The notes: generated by a model not told the origin, from the sequence alone. DNA of 64,000 nucleotides from Diphasiastrum complanatum (GCA_029204225.1 CM055100.1:10591335-10655334), one strand, 5' to 3'. Numbered from the stretch's first letter, positions 1 through 12,714 are shown. A program made the numbers and translations.

Positions 1-2029
1 TTTTAATGGAAGATTAAGTAAATCACCTTAACATCAAAGCTATTTTTGGCAAGGAAACAACATAAAAAAACATTTTACATGGTGGAGAAAATCGTGCAAA
101 TGAGGTACTTAAAGACATGTTAAAAATACAAACAACCCTCAAGTATTCAAAAAATTGTGATCCTATATAAATCGAATCACAGAGAAGAGTGAAACATTTC
201 ACTTTGTTTATAGATCGGACATCTCGCTACACACAATCTAATTTTTGCAAACAAAAATGAGGGGTTTCAGAGGTTCAAAATATACATAACTTACGTTGAA
301 ATATGCACATTGCGAATATCAAAACTCTATGTACTTCTAAACAAAATGGGGGTTTTGAGCCTTTTGGAGAGAGGCTATTGCTATTACATGCTATATTTAG
401 AATAGATATCTTACATCTTTAGTTCTACATGCTATTTTTTTTTTCACCTAATGTGTGGCCCAAAATCATATTTGATCAATTTTAGGGTTTCTGGGTGTCC
501 TACTCATGTGCATATACTAGATATATTCTGATTCAAAACAATTAGCTACCGAGTTTTGAAGCTTACAAGAATCTACAAGAAGGAGAATTTTCAATGTTAT
601 CGTTAATGAACAATCATAGTTTTGGTCGAACGCCGAGATGATAAGTATGCTCTCAACATGGTATGTCAACTAAGAAAAATAAATCAATGATTCCGAACGA
701 AAGTGAATTTCTACTATGTAATTATGATATAATAGCTCCACTGGAGTACCTCAAGCTCCAGCTACAATCAAATACATGATGACACAATTCAGTCTCTTCA
801 TATGCCTATTGTTTCTCGTACCTTTGATCGCCAAAGTTGAATGTAAGCGAGTATCAGTGTGTTTCTACCTCTTGATTGTTTTGGGTTACAAACACTACTC
901 CATGTCACATGAAATGGATCGTGAATTGTTTCAAGTTATTCATCCACTAGATCTAAGACGATCTACTGACAAGAAAATTGATGATTTTGTTTTTCTTATC
1001 ACAAATTGATGAGCGTGAGGTCAATTGAAAATGTATTGTATGGACTTTCTGATCCCAAATGGTAAGAGGTGTGAAATTCCAGAAAATTAAAGACCAAGAA
1101 TGGATCCAAATCAGATCCACAAGAGAAATTGGGTGTTAGATTCAATTGATCTACCAATCTAAACAAGATTAGTACACATTAAATCATTTTTCCATCAATA
1201 AATCTAACAAGAACAATCAACAAACTATGGCTTAATGGTTTCACACGTGTGAAAACATGTCCCTGTACGGCCTGCCAGCAGAGAATGAAGTACACTAAGA
1301 TTAGAATGCAATAGAGTCATAAAATCACAAGACAGATGTTGAAATTCAGTCTCAAGATGTGCTCCAAAACCAAGATTCACTTGCTTGTTGCTTATGGCCA
1401 AATGAGGCTCTATATATACACAAGAGGTAGCTCGAGCTGCTGCTGACTCAACTGATTTGGCACATGTGAGAGTGCTTTATCATCAAAGGATCCATCATGG
1501 TAATCACATCAAACTTGGCACATGGTCCATTACTTCCTTGATTTAAGTCACCTCCATGATTTTGGGTAATTTTCCTAACTTATAGGAACTTAGATAACTA
1601 TCTTCTACAAGTACAAACTCGCAAGCTACTGATATTTCCACACGTGTGAGCAGTCCTCTATACATGGGAGATCACTCCTAATCTCATGGTATAGCATTTC
1701 CTACCAATAAAGAAAATGCCAAGTGGCATATAGCTAGAAAACTAGATTTTGGCCATTTTAGCCACTAGATCTCAAATCAAATGGTACGTATAGCCTATAT
1801 GATTAATCTAAATGATATGTGCATTTATTTCACACATGGGAATAGGCTCCACACATGTGTAATGTTGATATGTACATAGATTTGGCCTAGATCAAGCAAG
1901 ATTTTGACATTTTCACAAAAGGCTCTTCACGTTGACTATGAGTCATTAATGAAAAATTGACCAATGGGTCTTTGAGAGAACAGATAGATTGATTATTGGT
2001 GTAAGATTCATACATTTTTTTTCCTCAAA
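1..2029. other. Intergenic, no gene seen
   Basis: AT-rich sequence without a convincing coding frame. An open frame at 776-1009 has no recognisable domain, is flanked by stops and looks like chance. Between about 1,130 and 1,960 there are several CACACGTGTG-type words and a TATATATA stretch near 1,411. Such words also occur in the LTRs further right, so part of this stretch may be an old LTR, but I found no matching second copy or primer-binding site. Confidence 0.5.
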
Positions 2030-2460
2030 CAAAGCGTTTAGCATACTAGAAAGTGACTGGTCATGAATGTTGTTGAGCATCCAAATGATATTGCTAAATT
2101 AGTCGGCATGCAATTTAGCAAGACTGCCATATTTGCTTCTTCACCCAAATTTGAACCAATGTCGGCTAGCATAGTAATGATTGACTTTATTAAGTTGATA
2201 TCCATAGCTTGTGACATATCTGATTTCACTTAACAACAAAAAACTTTGCTACAGTAAAATGACTTTGTCATTCTTGGCTTGTATGCCAAACAAGATGAAA
2301 AAATTTTCCCACGCAGTAGTAGATGTCTTTGACAAATCTATATGGTGTATATGGAAATCGGCCAAGAAAATCTTGATTAAGGCGATTGCCCTCTTATCAT
2401 TCATTGCCCACTCAGGTAAGGCTATTGGGTCGGTTGGTGGTAAAGCAAACATATTTTTGT
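2030..2460 (-). pseudogene. Copia gag remnant
   Basis: The minus-strand reading, over two adjacent open pieces, resembles the UBN2-type gag domain of Ty1/Copia elements. A first piece has the W..NDKRAIALI...L pattern and a TAWENF segment near 2,300-2,430. A second piece (about 2,040-2,230) has the SIITMLADIG..L.EE and LLNCMP patterns that normally end the domain. The pieces are separated by stop codons and no zinc knuckle, protease or LTR is attached, so this is a short dead fragment. Family assignment rests on pattern recognition only. Confidence 0.6.
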
Positions 2461-2529
2461 AGGTTTATAATTTTTCACATGTTTGTATTTTAAAAATATA
2501 ACCGTCTATCTCTCTCCTCCTGCGTGTAT

Positions 2530-2622
2530 CATTAATCCGACGGTGAGGTACAGCTTGTAGCAGTAGTCATTAATCCGAGTAGTCATTAATCCGACGGTGA
2601 GCTACAGCTTCTAGCAGTAGTC
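2530..2622. repeat. 54-bp tandem duplication
   Basis: The segment starting ATTAATCCGACGGTGAG at 2,531 recurs at 2,585 with few changes. A third, short copy of ATTAATCCGA lies between them at about 2,569. The period is 54 bp and no gene overlaps it. Confidence 0.8.
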
Positions 2623-3893
2623 TCCGCTCCAGCAATAGCCCACCTCCTAATGAACGATACCTAGTCCATAGCACACACTTATGCACGGAGTAAAGGAATT
2701 CAGGTAAGGAGTTTCGTTTTGGAATTTGGAGATGATAAAAAATTTCATTGCACTTTCCAATAATCCCGTGCTCCAAAAGGGACCAAACAAATAGGGATTT
2801 ACCGCTACTTCATAAGAGAAACATTGAAATACATATAACTTCTCTTGAAGCAGTCCCTCACACGAAATGCCAGCAAATCAGATGACAGATGTACCGGGGA
2901 TAGATAAACACAAGGAATTGATAACTGGTACGTATCAGAATTTTTGCTTAGTAATTTGTTAGTAGGAACAGTTGGGAGTTAGTTTTTTTCAAGAAAATAT
3001 CACGGTGATTGTAGCAGAAAGCTGAGGAAGGTCGATACCTCTAATCAATTGAGAAAAGTCGAGGGCCCTCAGCCCAGATTATTTCTGTCCCTATCTCGAT
3101 ACCTCTCCACTTTCATCAAGGTTGATATGAGAACTTCCAAGAAAACTTCGGGTGTCGTATGCCTATCAAAAGCCAACAACAAGACCTTATTCTTGTGTGT
3201 CGCTATTTGAGTCGTACTACATTCACAAGACACAAAGGTAGCTGATTACTTAAATTGTGACGATAGAAAAAAGGCAATGCTTTGGCAATTTAACGAATCT
3301 TTTAAGCATCATCAGCGCAAATACAGTTGGGTATATATGTAGAGAACTCAAAAAAGGAGTTAGCATTTACTGTTATTTATCTGACATAAAGAGTTTTGGT
3401 AGACTTCTGAATTGACATTATAGAGTTTAGAAGGCTTTTTTCCTGCCAGCCGTCTTTGTATATTTTCATTGTTCAGTGTATTACTTGTATATATTTCTGG
3501 TAGTCTCAGGTCTTCTATAATTTGTTATCAAATGAGACACATCTGTAGTACAAACTATCTGGTGCATCCCCATATATCATGTTCTACTATCACTAGCAAT
3601 ACTGGAAACGAACACTGGGCAAAATAATACTGTATTAATGTACCTGAATGGAATTCTTTATAGAGAAATCTCTGAGTCTATCTGCAGCAATTGTCTGTAA
3701 GAATTTAGAAATAATCAGTGAATCTTGATTTGTAAGTATGAATGCATATAAAAAAAAATTTTGAACTGCTTTAGTAATACAGCAGTAAATCTGTCCATCC
3801 CAATCAGCATGAGCAAGTTCTCCATTGTACAACATGCAAGTAACATCCTCTCAAGCATATCAAACATTTAATTCGATGAGCCTTACGCATATG
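2623..3893. other. 3' flank of the ERF gene
   Basis: No second gene is supported. On the minus strand, about 3,650-3,700 shows a short segment with splice-like borders (TTCTTACAG upstream, CATTCAG then GTACATT downstream), so an additional 3' exon or spliced UTR is possible but unproven. Otherwise nothing was seen. Confidence 0.4.
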
Positions 3894-4976
3894 CTATTTA
3901 TAGTGATAGCGTGGATCCCTGCTTAAAGATGGATATGGATCTTCAATGTGCTGGAGCTCACTGCTAAGAGCCTCTGTGGAAGGTTGACTGAACATTTGAT
4001 CCAGGCTCATATCTGACTGTCTTCCCATGCTTAAATAGGGTCCCTGGATTTCCAAAGAGTGATCAGGCGCAACTGACAGATGATGTCTTTGAAACGCCGA
4101 AGCTGTAGAGGCTTGAAAGTCACGTTGCAAGATTGCAGCAGCATTCAATGGATTCCTTTCCGTAACACTTGCCTCCACTGGTGAAACCGTTAAGGGTAGA
4201 CGTGGGTCGCTAGGCCTTGAGGTGAGGCTGCTGCTCCATCGCGGGCCAGCAGTTAGTGGAGAAAATTGTAGAGGCGGTGAATACTGTAGAGGCTCTGGCT
4301 GCAAGCCAAATTTTGGAATTTGAGGATTGAGGTAAGAGGAATAATAATCAGGAAGAGGCGGTGAATGTGAGACTTGTGAAGGTAAAGACGAAGCAGATGA
4401 ACGATTTAAACTCCACCAGTTTCTATCGGATTCCTGCCTCAATTGTAGGCTGCATTGGAACAATGGTTCGTTTCCAGCTGAGCGCTCGTGTTCAGGAGCT
4501 GGAGAGAGATTGCGCTGAGGCTGGAACCAATCAGCAGATAAGGGGTTGATGAGAGAGCTTTGATTGAGGTTGAGCATACTTGAATCAAACTGTTCACGAC
4601 GAGATATGTTTGGAAAATTGAGCTTGGCTTTTGCTCCTCGGAAGTTGATAGCTGCTGCATCGTATGCCCGCGCCGCATCTTCGGCAGTGTCGAAGGTGCC
4701 AAGCCAAACGCGAGCTGCTTTCTTTGGATCGCGAATCTCCGCAGCCCATTTTCCCCAGGGCCTTTGTCTCACGCCTCTGTATCTTTTTCTCGACTTCACA
4801 GTTTCATATCGCATAGGATCATCCGAAGCAGTGCTGATCGATCCTTCATAAGATTGAATACCCACTTCCATCGACAACCGCTCTTCCTCTTCGTGATCAG
4901 GTTGACTGAATTGCTTAGATTCTGCAACAATTATCAGTGGAATTACTCGTGCTTTTAGGTATACTCTCGGACGATC

Positions 4977-5033
<57 letters not shown>

Positions 5034-5693
5034 TAACAAGAACAAGGAACTATATATTGTTAACATACCCTCGATTTGATTGAACGTTTCTTCTGATCCG
5101 ACAGCTGCAAAGGATCCGCTTATCTCTTCTTCAACACTTTGACGTGCGCTGTGATCCAATTTCAAACGCTTCGAATCGGTAAAACCTAAGCAGCTATCAT
5201 CAAGCACACTTGCTGTTTGAGTGGTATACATAGAACGCTTCACAGTTCTACCTGATTCTGTATCAAACATGGAGTGTCTTCTTCGAGGAGATATCGCTCC
5301 TTCCCATTCCCATGATCTTTCTTGCTGTCTCAGCCCTGTGATTGGTGGCGGTGCAGGATTGTACCTCTTTAAACTACGAGCACCTAGATCGACGTCGCTG
5401 TTCTCATCAGATTGTTGCAAGCTCGCCTGTTGATCCCTTGCTTGCAGATCAGGTGGGTACGGACTGGCACCGCCACCACTAGCACCACCTTGAACAACGT
5501 GAGAAAGAGCATCAACTATAAGCATTCTTTCAGCACTGAGACCATATCTACCAGTCCTGAAGCCGGGAATAGACGCAGGATCAAGCTGAAAATCAACTGG
5601 GCTGCTCTCAGAGCTGGACGCATTCCACTCTTCTGCTGTTTGATTGATCCTCCTAGTAAATCCCTGTTGTTCTCTATGCTCCCCACTCGACAT
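3894..5693 (-). CDS. AP2/ERF-family transcription factor
   Basis: Nuclear DNA-binding regulator of the plant ERF subfamily. One AP2 domain (genomic 4,608-4,784; about residues 255-313 of the spliced product) begins [20 protein letters not shown] and contains the WLG and RAYD elements. Ala and Asp in WAAEIRD are the residues that separate ERF from DREB proteins. The sequence looks closest to the ABR1/RAP2.6-like group, from memory. I start at the ATG at 5,693 because the open frame above it begins only with TTG. A 147-nt intron (4,922-5,068) with GT/AG borders is free of stops and in phase, giving 550 residues spliced or 599 retained. The N-terminal half is Ser/Gln-rich with a basic patch, an acidic run (HEEEE) precedes the domain, and the C-terminus is Pro/Ser-rich, as expected for low-complexity regulatory regions. 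The frame has no lesion. It is the only apparently functional gene in the window. Confidence 0.9.
4922..5068 (-). other. In-frame intron of the ERF gene
   Basis: Minus-strand donor G|GTATGT at 5,068 and acceptor GTTGCAG at 4,922. The length is 147 nt (49 codons) with no stop in the reading frame, so an uninterrupted frame runs through it. If retained it would add a Ser-Leu dipeptide run encoded by a CT repeat. A phase-1 junction joins the codons cleanly. Intron status is inferred from splice consensus and from the low-complexity, non-conserved sequence. Confidence 0.8.
4979..5030. repeat. (GA)26 microsatellite
   Basis: A perfect dinucleotide run of 52 bp inside the ERF intron. It reads as CT on the sense strand of the gene, between donor and acceptor, where it could act as a polypyrimidine tract. 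Length changes here are likely to be polymorphic. Confidence 0.97.
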
Positions 5694-6187
5694 AATCCTA
5701 CCACACAGACCAGCAGCCAAGCAAACTATCTAACTGATATGCACAGAATCTCGCCACCTTTCCGCCACACATTTCATTCTACGAGATCTAGCTGCTGCAG
5801 CAATCATAAAGGCAGTAAGCTGAGCCTTACAGATCATCAAGTGAGAAGGAATCTTAAACCAATGATGTCCAATAGTCGGTGGGAAATACTACCATTGCAC
5901 ACTTGGAACTCTGCAGTGAGATCCTTGCTGATCAGGCTCTCTACCCAGCTAGCGTTATCATCAGATTATATCCACGGTGACCTGGGATGCCCTGTGGCCG
6001 GTGGAGTCGAGGAAATCAGCTCTAGATTTTGTGCTGCAAGCTCATAGCTGCAGTACAATGACGTGTTGCAGCCCCGCACGAAACATGCCGTGTTTGACAT
6101 ATTCACACTCGCAATGCCTATCTCCTGTGCGCCATGGAGAGGAGACGACCACCGCATCGCTCCCTCGATCGCTGCAGCAGTGCATCG

Positions 6188-6500
6188 GAGAGGCGAGGGA
6201 GGAGAAAGGTAAAGAAGAGAGAACAGAACAGAAGATAAAAGAGAAAAAGGAAGCACCAAGCCGAGGTGGGGGGGGGGGGGAAAAGCGAGTGCTCTATCTA
6301 AAGGCGGTTTACAATCGCCCATTTCGATGCTCGCCACGTGCTCAACATGCCGTGATCCATCGCTGGATGCTGGATACGTGGCAAAATCTGGATCTCCCGG
6401 AATATTCAACGGCCTTTGGTTGAAAAACGTATGGTACGGATAGAGAAGAAAAGGAAAGGGGAAGAGAGAGAGACGGGAGGCTTTAAAGAGAGAGACATTG
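6188..6500. promoter_or_regulatory. Upstream region of the ERF gene, purine-rich
   Basis: Upstream of the minus-strand ERF gene the plus strand is GA-rich (pyrimidine-rich on the sense strand), with a G13 run at 6,268-6,280 and further GA tracts near 6,437-6,500. A G-box CACGTG lies at 6,335-6,340 and an ABRE-like TACGTGGC at 6,375-6,382, about 640-690 bp above the start codon. Paired ACGT elements are typical of abscisic-acid or stress-responsive plant promoters, which would fit an ABR1-like ERF. The transcription start is unknown, so part of this may be 5' UTR. Confidence 0.5.
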
Positions 6501-8730
6501 GCGTCTCACACCGACTTAAGTCTTACATGACCAAAACTTTTTTTTTTTTTTAAACGTGGTTATTAATATTAGTTCCTGGAAATTGCAAATCACTAGATAA
6601 ATTATAATAATAAATCAATTCCCCCAACTTTGGGCTTAGATTGCACAACAATAATAATTAAAAGCAAATTTAAATAGCACAAGCACAACAAGAGGATCTC
6701 AGGATCAACAACATCTTTGCCTTGCATTAAAAAAAACCGAAAGAAAAAAGTGATAGTTTAAAACTATTTTCAATATATGCCTTTTTTAACTCAAAAAGTT
6801 ATATAATTTTTCAAAATAAAAAATAGAGAGTAATAGCTTAAGATTATTTGGAATATATCTCGTTTTTGAACTAAATATTTGTGTATTTTTAACTCGAATT
6901 CACTGAGAATGGCATATGATCTTCACTAAGAATGACATATCTTTGAGATAATCATTACGATAGCTTTCCCTTACAGTTAAAAAAACATATGCATATACTT
7001 AATGAAGACATTCAAAGTGTACCAAAGACTAATTTCTCCTTTTTGACTAACTTATTTTCATAAATGTAAATAAGTTGAGAACTAACATAATAAAGAGCAC
7101 AAACCAATCTACTCCTTCTAATGTAAAACATAAATTCGAAATCGAAAACCTTTTAGGAGTATTTGAGTGACTTTGCCAACATAGACACTCCTATTTAACT
7201 ATTCATTTGACAAGACAAATTGAAAAGAATATTTCTATTTAACAAAAGTAATCTAACATAAGCAAAGAAAGAAAATTAAACTAGTTGAGATGTTGAGTCA
7301 AACTCTCATTTTGCATTTTACTTGTTGACCACAAACACCTCGTAGTCAAGGTTGGGCTAGATATTAAAATCGCCCCACGTATTAAGTAAAATAATGAAGG
7401 TATCCAATTGGGTGATTGAATTAAGATTGACTTGAAAAGTGCAATACCATTTAGGGTTACACAATCTCTATGGTCCATGGTTGGTGGGACTTAGATGTGA
7501 AGGTGCATATCTACCTAGTGTACATGTTCGATAGAGATTGCGCATTCTATGGGAATATTGGAAGCTGTCCAATATTGCACATTCTATGTAGATGGAGATG
7601 AGGGGATGCTCCTATTATAATATTTCTTTTATCTTGTATTATAATAAAAACATGATTACTAATTGTTTTTTTTTCATAAAATGAACTAGCTTTACTATCT
7701 ACCATGGTCCAAGTTTTCCGTTAAACAATCATGAGGAAAGCCTAGTTACTTTAGCACAATATGACTCACATGGACATACTATTAGCATTGTTGGTAAAAA
7801 GTGAGAAATTTTATAATGGCATTTGGAGCACAATGGATATGGATGACTAAATGTGCATAATCTAGGCAATTTCATAGCCTGAGTTGTAGAAGGGACAAAT
7901 GTTTGGTCTAAGACTATATGTAATATGGAAAATCAACTATAACATCTATTGGATTCATCATCCAATATGATAGCATAACAAAAAAGCATTCAACAGTGGT
8001 AGAGATAAACCTCCAGACTCTATAACAAATCAATAGTAGAGCAAAACAAGAAGCTAACTAAATTGAGGAAAATCTCAATGACTCTGTAGTTCTTCGTAAT
8101 AAAAAGCCAAAGGACAGTTGTAATGGAAAGCCATAGGCCAACGTACACAAGACATTGAAGTCCTTGGAGCCCAAACATCACTAGGTAATTGCACAAAACT
8201 AAGTGTATAACTAAAATTAGCCTCCAAGGGCTAGAAAGGAACCAAAATTTCCAATATATTTTACAATGTAATTAGGTTATTCAACAATGACAAATATTGT
8301 TAGTGTCACCGCGTGTTACTACCATACCATGGATAAACATTGTACACACATCCATGTTTAAACAAAAACAAATCTCAGAGTATCTAATATATTAGAATAG
8401 AAAAGAATTTTTCCAAATAATAAAACTTCCATTCTAAGCTTGCAATCATAACCAAGTTTAAATTCGATGAAGTCCAAAAAAAATATGGAAATAAGTGTCC
8501 TTTGAGGATCCTTCAAGGATTAATCACACGCATATAAATTCACAAAATTTTGCAATGATTGAAAAGTTACAAGTATCCAACATATGGATGTATACATGAT
8601 TCCTACTTGCATAAAATTCTAAGCAAGTAGATGAAAACACCATTTACATTCTACTAGCATCTTATCTAATGGCAAAACACAAGACAACCAAGTTTTGCAC
8701 TTCATCAAAGCATCATACTCACATAGTATT
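6501..8730. other. Intergenic, no gene seen
   Basis: AT-rich sequence with many homopolymer runs. Short open frames such as 7,281-7,478 carry no recognisable domain. No LTR pair, terminal repeat or RNA gene was noticed. Confidence 0.5.
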
Positions 8731-8733
8731 ACC

Positions 8734-9160
8734 TTAATCCAAATTTTGAGATTTAAGAGCATCTTCAAAGCAAGTTTTCTCATCTAACATAGAAGTCATG
8801 AAAGTATAAGATGTAAATGAGGTGCCTCCCCTTTTTATATCTTTGTCAATATATGTATGCCTTGATGGCTCCACCTTGTTGACCTTCTTAGAGCTCTCGA
8901 GTTTGAAACTCTTGAGTGTGGAGGTTGCACCATCTTCTTCAATTGATGACTCCTCAATCCTAACAAGCTCATTGACACCAATATCATTAGAAGCACATTG
9001 ATTAATGTTTGAAACATGCCCCTCATCAAATAAGACATTTCTACTAACCAATATCTTCTTAGTGGTAAGAACAAAAAATCATATATCCCTTGCTTGATTC
9101 ACTATATCCCACATAGATTCCCTTAACACGATGACATTTGTTTTGGGACTTTGACCTGAA
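8734..9160 (-). pseudogene. Copia pol remnant, left half (after the integrase)
   Basis: The minus-strand reading has the KGIYVGYSESSKGY pattern near 9,080-9,130, followed by VSRNVLFDEGH (9,010-9,050). It ends in FEDALKSQNLD (8,734-8,770), the usual start of the Copia reverse-transcriptase region. A frame break separates the first two motifs. These motifs directly continue the integrase fragment at 18,365-18,840, which lacks this part. The two halves are probably one Copia copy split by the roughly 9.2-kb element between them. Confidence 0.65.
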
Positions 9161-9426
9161 AATGAGTAATCTTATTTGGTGTTTTTTAATGGTCCTAGTT
9201 TAAGGCCAAAATCATAGATTTTTTTAATAAATCTCTAGATTTTGTTTTTTAAAAATGCCAAAAAATACATATTTTAAATAAAGAACTACAAGTTTTTTGT
9301 TGCAAACTTCATAAAACCATCATAATTACAAATGAAATAATAATTTTAAGAGAACAAATGATTTTTGAAACTCAAAATCCCATTGAAATACAAAATATCT
9401 TAAATTATATTTGCACATTCTTTTTT

Positions 9427-12400
9427 TTAAAGTACATTTTCTAAGGAATTTTCGTTGATGCCTCTCAATTCAGAACTTGACATATTCTCAACACTCTCGT
9501 TTTCAGCTGATGAAGTGGAAGACCCGTCTTCTTTATCAGAGTCAACTGGCATGTCTTCCTCAGAATTCGTGCCTAATGTTGACAAAAAATCTTGTAAATC
9601 AGCCTTTCTCTGTTGATGACGAGTGGAGGATGATGGTTTTTCAAGTAATCCAAGTTGTTCTTTCAATATAGATATTGTTGACTTTCGTAGATGATTGGTC
9701 ATTGTTAATTCAAAATTAAATGCCAAAACATCTACATATTGTAGATTCAAATCGTCGACTCTTGGTTGATTTTTTGGCAATCTCTTTCTCTTGCCCTTTG
9801 GATCTACTTGCAATATTTCGAGTTTGTACCTTCCCAAAAAAGTATTCGTTGAAGTGGTGCGCAACCAATGGACACGTAGTACTTTTGTTTGATTGCTATT
9901 TTGAATAAAAATGGATGTCCTTCATTGTTTTTTGAAGCTAGAAAATGGATGTCCTTCAATGTTTTCTGAAGTACTTTGGCAATCCAAAATGGATGTCCTT
10001 CATTGTTTTCTGAAGCTAGAAGTGCAACAAGGCTTCCAATTTGGATTTTATTCAAATCACCGCACCATTTCATTTTTGCAGCTTCTACACTTTGCCTATT
10101 CTTCCTTGAGCCCACATAAATTTGACGTTCCTCACCTTGCACAAGCTGCAGGAAATCATTATCTCAAGGAAGATCTGAAGGTTCGACAGTCGTAGTTGAT
10201 GTTCCTAATTTATGAGGCCAATGAAATTCATCAGTTGTTGATGTATGTTCGAGATTGAGCAAACTGATTTTTTGTTCCTCGAAAAAGTCCGTCCACCAAT
10301 GCTGATCAAACTCATCAAAAAAATGATAAGCTGCTTGAATACTTGATTCTAATGAGGCAAATGGATCAATCTCACGATGTTCTCTTTGCGCCTTTTGTTC
10401 TTATAGCAAGGACTTCAAGGGAGACAACACAGCAAGCTTGATTTGAGTCGATGGAATGTTAAGCAAAAATCGAACTCCTTCAAGAGGTAGCCACGAAACT
10501 AAATTTGAAAATAATTTGCCCCATAATAATATAATGCCTGATTCGTTACATTTGATTTTAAACTGGTGCTGAAAGCTAATATCGTTAATATTAGCTACGC
10601 ATCATTCTGTTTCGTTGGACGTCTTAACATAATCACGAAGATCATATGTGTGTCTGATTAATGACACGTTTGGCTTTGGCACATACGATTTCTCAACAAT
10701 GCTTTGAAGCATTGATAATGAAAATGCTTTCTTGCATCTCAACCTCTTAGAAAAGCAACTAAACATTTGATCAATTTGATCGTGGATATGTCCTACCAAC
10801 AAAAATCCTATTTTTACTTTTTTGAAAAAAAATTTCTCCACTAGCATAGACAAGTATGCCAAAATAGTTTGATTTTTACTTTCCCTAGCAGTGTTGTCAA
10901 GCTGCAAATAAAGTATTTCTGGAAGGTTTTCACCAAATTTGCAGATTATCTTATGTACAATGGTGATCATCAAATTTGGATCATTTCGAACATTGGGATA
11001 ATTAAAAAAGATCTTGGACTCCAAAGTGCCATTAAACACAAGCGCTCCAACGAGATGAACCTGAATAAAATCTGTCTCGTTCAAATTTTTGGGCACTCTG
11101 ACAAAATGAGGCAACATTGTTTTTTTCTGATCCATGCCATCAATAACAAGTCCCAGATATTTTTGTGGACATTCCAAACATTTTCTTTCGATGCTTGACC
11201 AACTTTTGTCTTTCAACTGTTTGTTGATCTCTGTGCAGTTGAAGAGCTTTTGTAGCATCCACTGAAAATACAATGATTCATTTATTTAATAAAATAAATA
11301 TCATACCATAATGGTGTTCAAAAAGACTGCAACATAAATTTTTTCAAAACAGAAAGTATTAAAATGAATGACAAATTTGATCAATATTTATCTTTCTTGT
11401 CATTGGTCTTTGCAAGTTGTTTTGCAAACTTTAACAACTCTCAAGTGGAGCATACTATCATTCGTGATTTTTTGGAAATCTTTACCAGTCCAAAATCTCT
11501 TTTCCAAATTCTAAGAAATTCTGAGTAACTCAAATAGGAAACATTTTTTGTTTTTGCAAACTCTTTGTACATCAAAAATATTTCTAATTTTGTAAAATTA
11601 TTCGGCAAGTGAAAATATAAGGAAATAGGCAATTTTTCTCCGTGCACATCTATGAAATGCTTTAGCCAAGCAGTTGCATTTAAAGCATCTGGAGAAACAG
11701 TCCGACCCTGTAAGGATCTCGTAATGTTGGGTCTTTCTGAAGTCGTCCATGCATTCGTTGAAGTCGTGAGTTTCCGATTGCGTGAACTGCTTTGTAAGCT
11801 TTGCGACAAACCTCCAAAGCATTTAAAAGATACGAAAATGAATTTTTGTCCGGCCTCACTATTGCACACAAATAGTAATTTCTCTCACTTCATAAAAAGA
11901 AGTTTGATCTTAATTCTTCAATTTCTCTGGTACTCAGCTTTTGCAAACAACAGGATGAGCAGCAAATAATATTTCATACCTTTCGAATCTCAAATTTTGT
12001 AGTCAATTGTTTTTGACGATTCGTTAAATCAAGTGAGGATCTCAAGTCTCTCTTGTATTTTTCTTTTTGTTTGGAGTTTGATTATAAATTGAACCTGTGA
12101 CATTAGTAGGTGCTTGAACTGGTTGAGAAGGTGTTGGAATTTCATGATTGGGAATTCTGGCTCCAACCCCAAGATGTTTTGGACCCTCAGAAGGCTCTAA
12201 ATTCTCAACGAATATAGCCCTTTTAGATCTAACACGACGAACATCACTTTGGGAAGGTCTCCTACGAACATGAGAAAAGCTTGAACGTCGCGGATCAACA
12301 GACTTATGTGGATATGTTGATTTACTAGAATCGATAACTGAGTGAATTAAAGCTTTTGACTCATCACTCAATGATTCAACTTGTTCAAAAGAACAATGTT

Positions 12401-12682
12401 CTAGTTGTGTCGAGCATGTATCTGAAGAGGAGGACGAGGTCGAAAGATTTGATACAAGCTGAGTTACAGGCGTCATTTCTTGAAAAGTACTTGCTTGAGG
12501 AATTTCAGATGATGAACGGGTAAATGATGACGATGCCACATCGTTTACCAAAATATGTTCAGATTCATGAGTGGCTTTATAAAAAAAAAGCTTTCATTGG
12601 GAATGTCAGATGAAGATGTTGCACTTGTTGCAACATATTGAGTTACAACTACTGGAATAGAAGAGGTAGAACTACTTGACAT
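9427..12682 (-). pseudogene. DUF7869-like transposase-type gene, multi-exon, decayed
   Basis: Probable transposase of the element. From the ATG at 12,682 the reading gives a Ser-rich N-terminal region (to about 12,042), a segment with VCRKAYKAVHAIG and later ISLYFHLP...Y.EF (11,441-11,871), then a catalytic-like block (10,602-11,262). That block has VIDGMDQKKTMLPH at about 11,100-11,147, LQLDNTARESKNQ near 10,870-10,905 and GHIHDQIDQMFS near 10,760-10,790. The spaced Asp/Glu residues suggest an RNase H-like DDE fold, and the pattern resembles proteins listed as DUF7869, from memory. An SH3/chromo-like tail follows (to 9,427). An acceptor TTTTCAG precedes 11,262. Breaks: frameshifts near 12,585, 12,050, 11,710 and 9,850, and in-frame stops near 10,603, 10,400 and 10,166. 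Cargo and target preference cannot be read from this. Confidence 0.6.
9911..10020. repeat. Short tandem repeat inside the transposase-like gene
   Basis: ATGGATGTCCTTCA starts at 9,911, 9,945 and 9,989. The three copies, 34 and 44 bp apart, extend for about 30 bp each. On the coding strand they spell repeats of NNEGHPF. The reading frame needed for the downstream tail changes in this neighbourhood, so the repeat may be linked to a frame break. Confidence 0.85.
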
Positions 12683-12714
12683 CGTAACCTCAAAAAAAAA
12701 ATTAACTACGTACT

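Noticed and set aside
1130-1960. Possible solo LTR with CACACGTGTG words
   Set aside because: No second copy, primer-binding site or target duplication could be matched.
4361-4958. Several antisense and shifted frames inside the ERF gene
   Set aside because: They are shadows of the conserved AP2 coding frame.
5694-5720. Longer ERF N-terminus starting at 5,720
   Set aside because: That position is TTG, not ATG. The first ATG in frame is at 5,693.
5966-6423. Open frames of about 147 codons on both strands upstream of the ERF gene
   Set aside because: They overlap each other in opposite directions in a GA-rich leader, have low-complexity Pro/Ser or Arg/Glu composition and show no domain.
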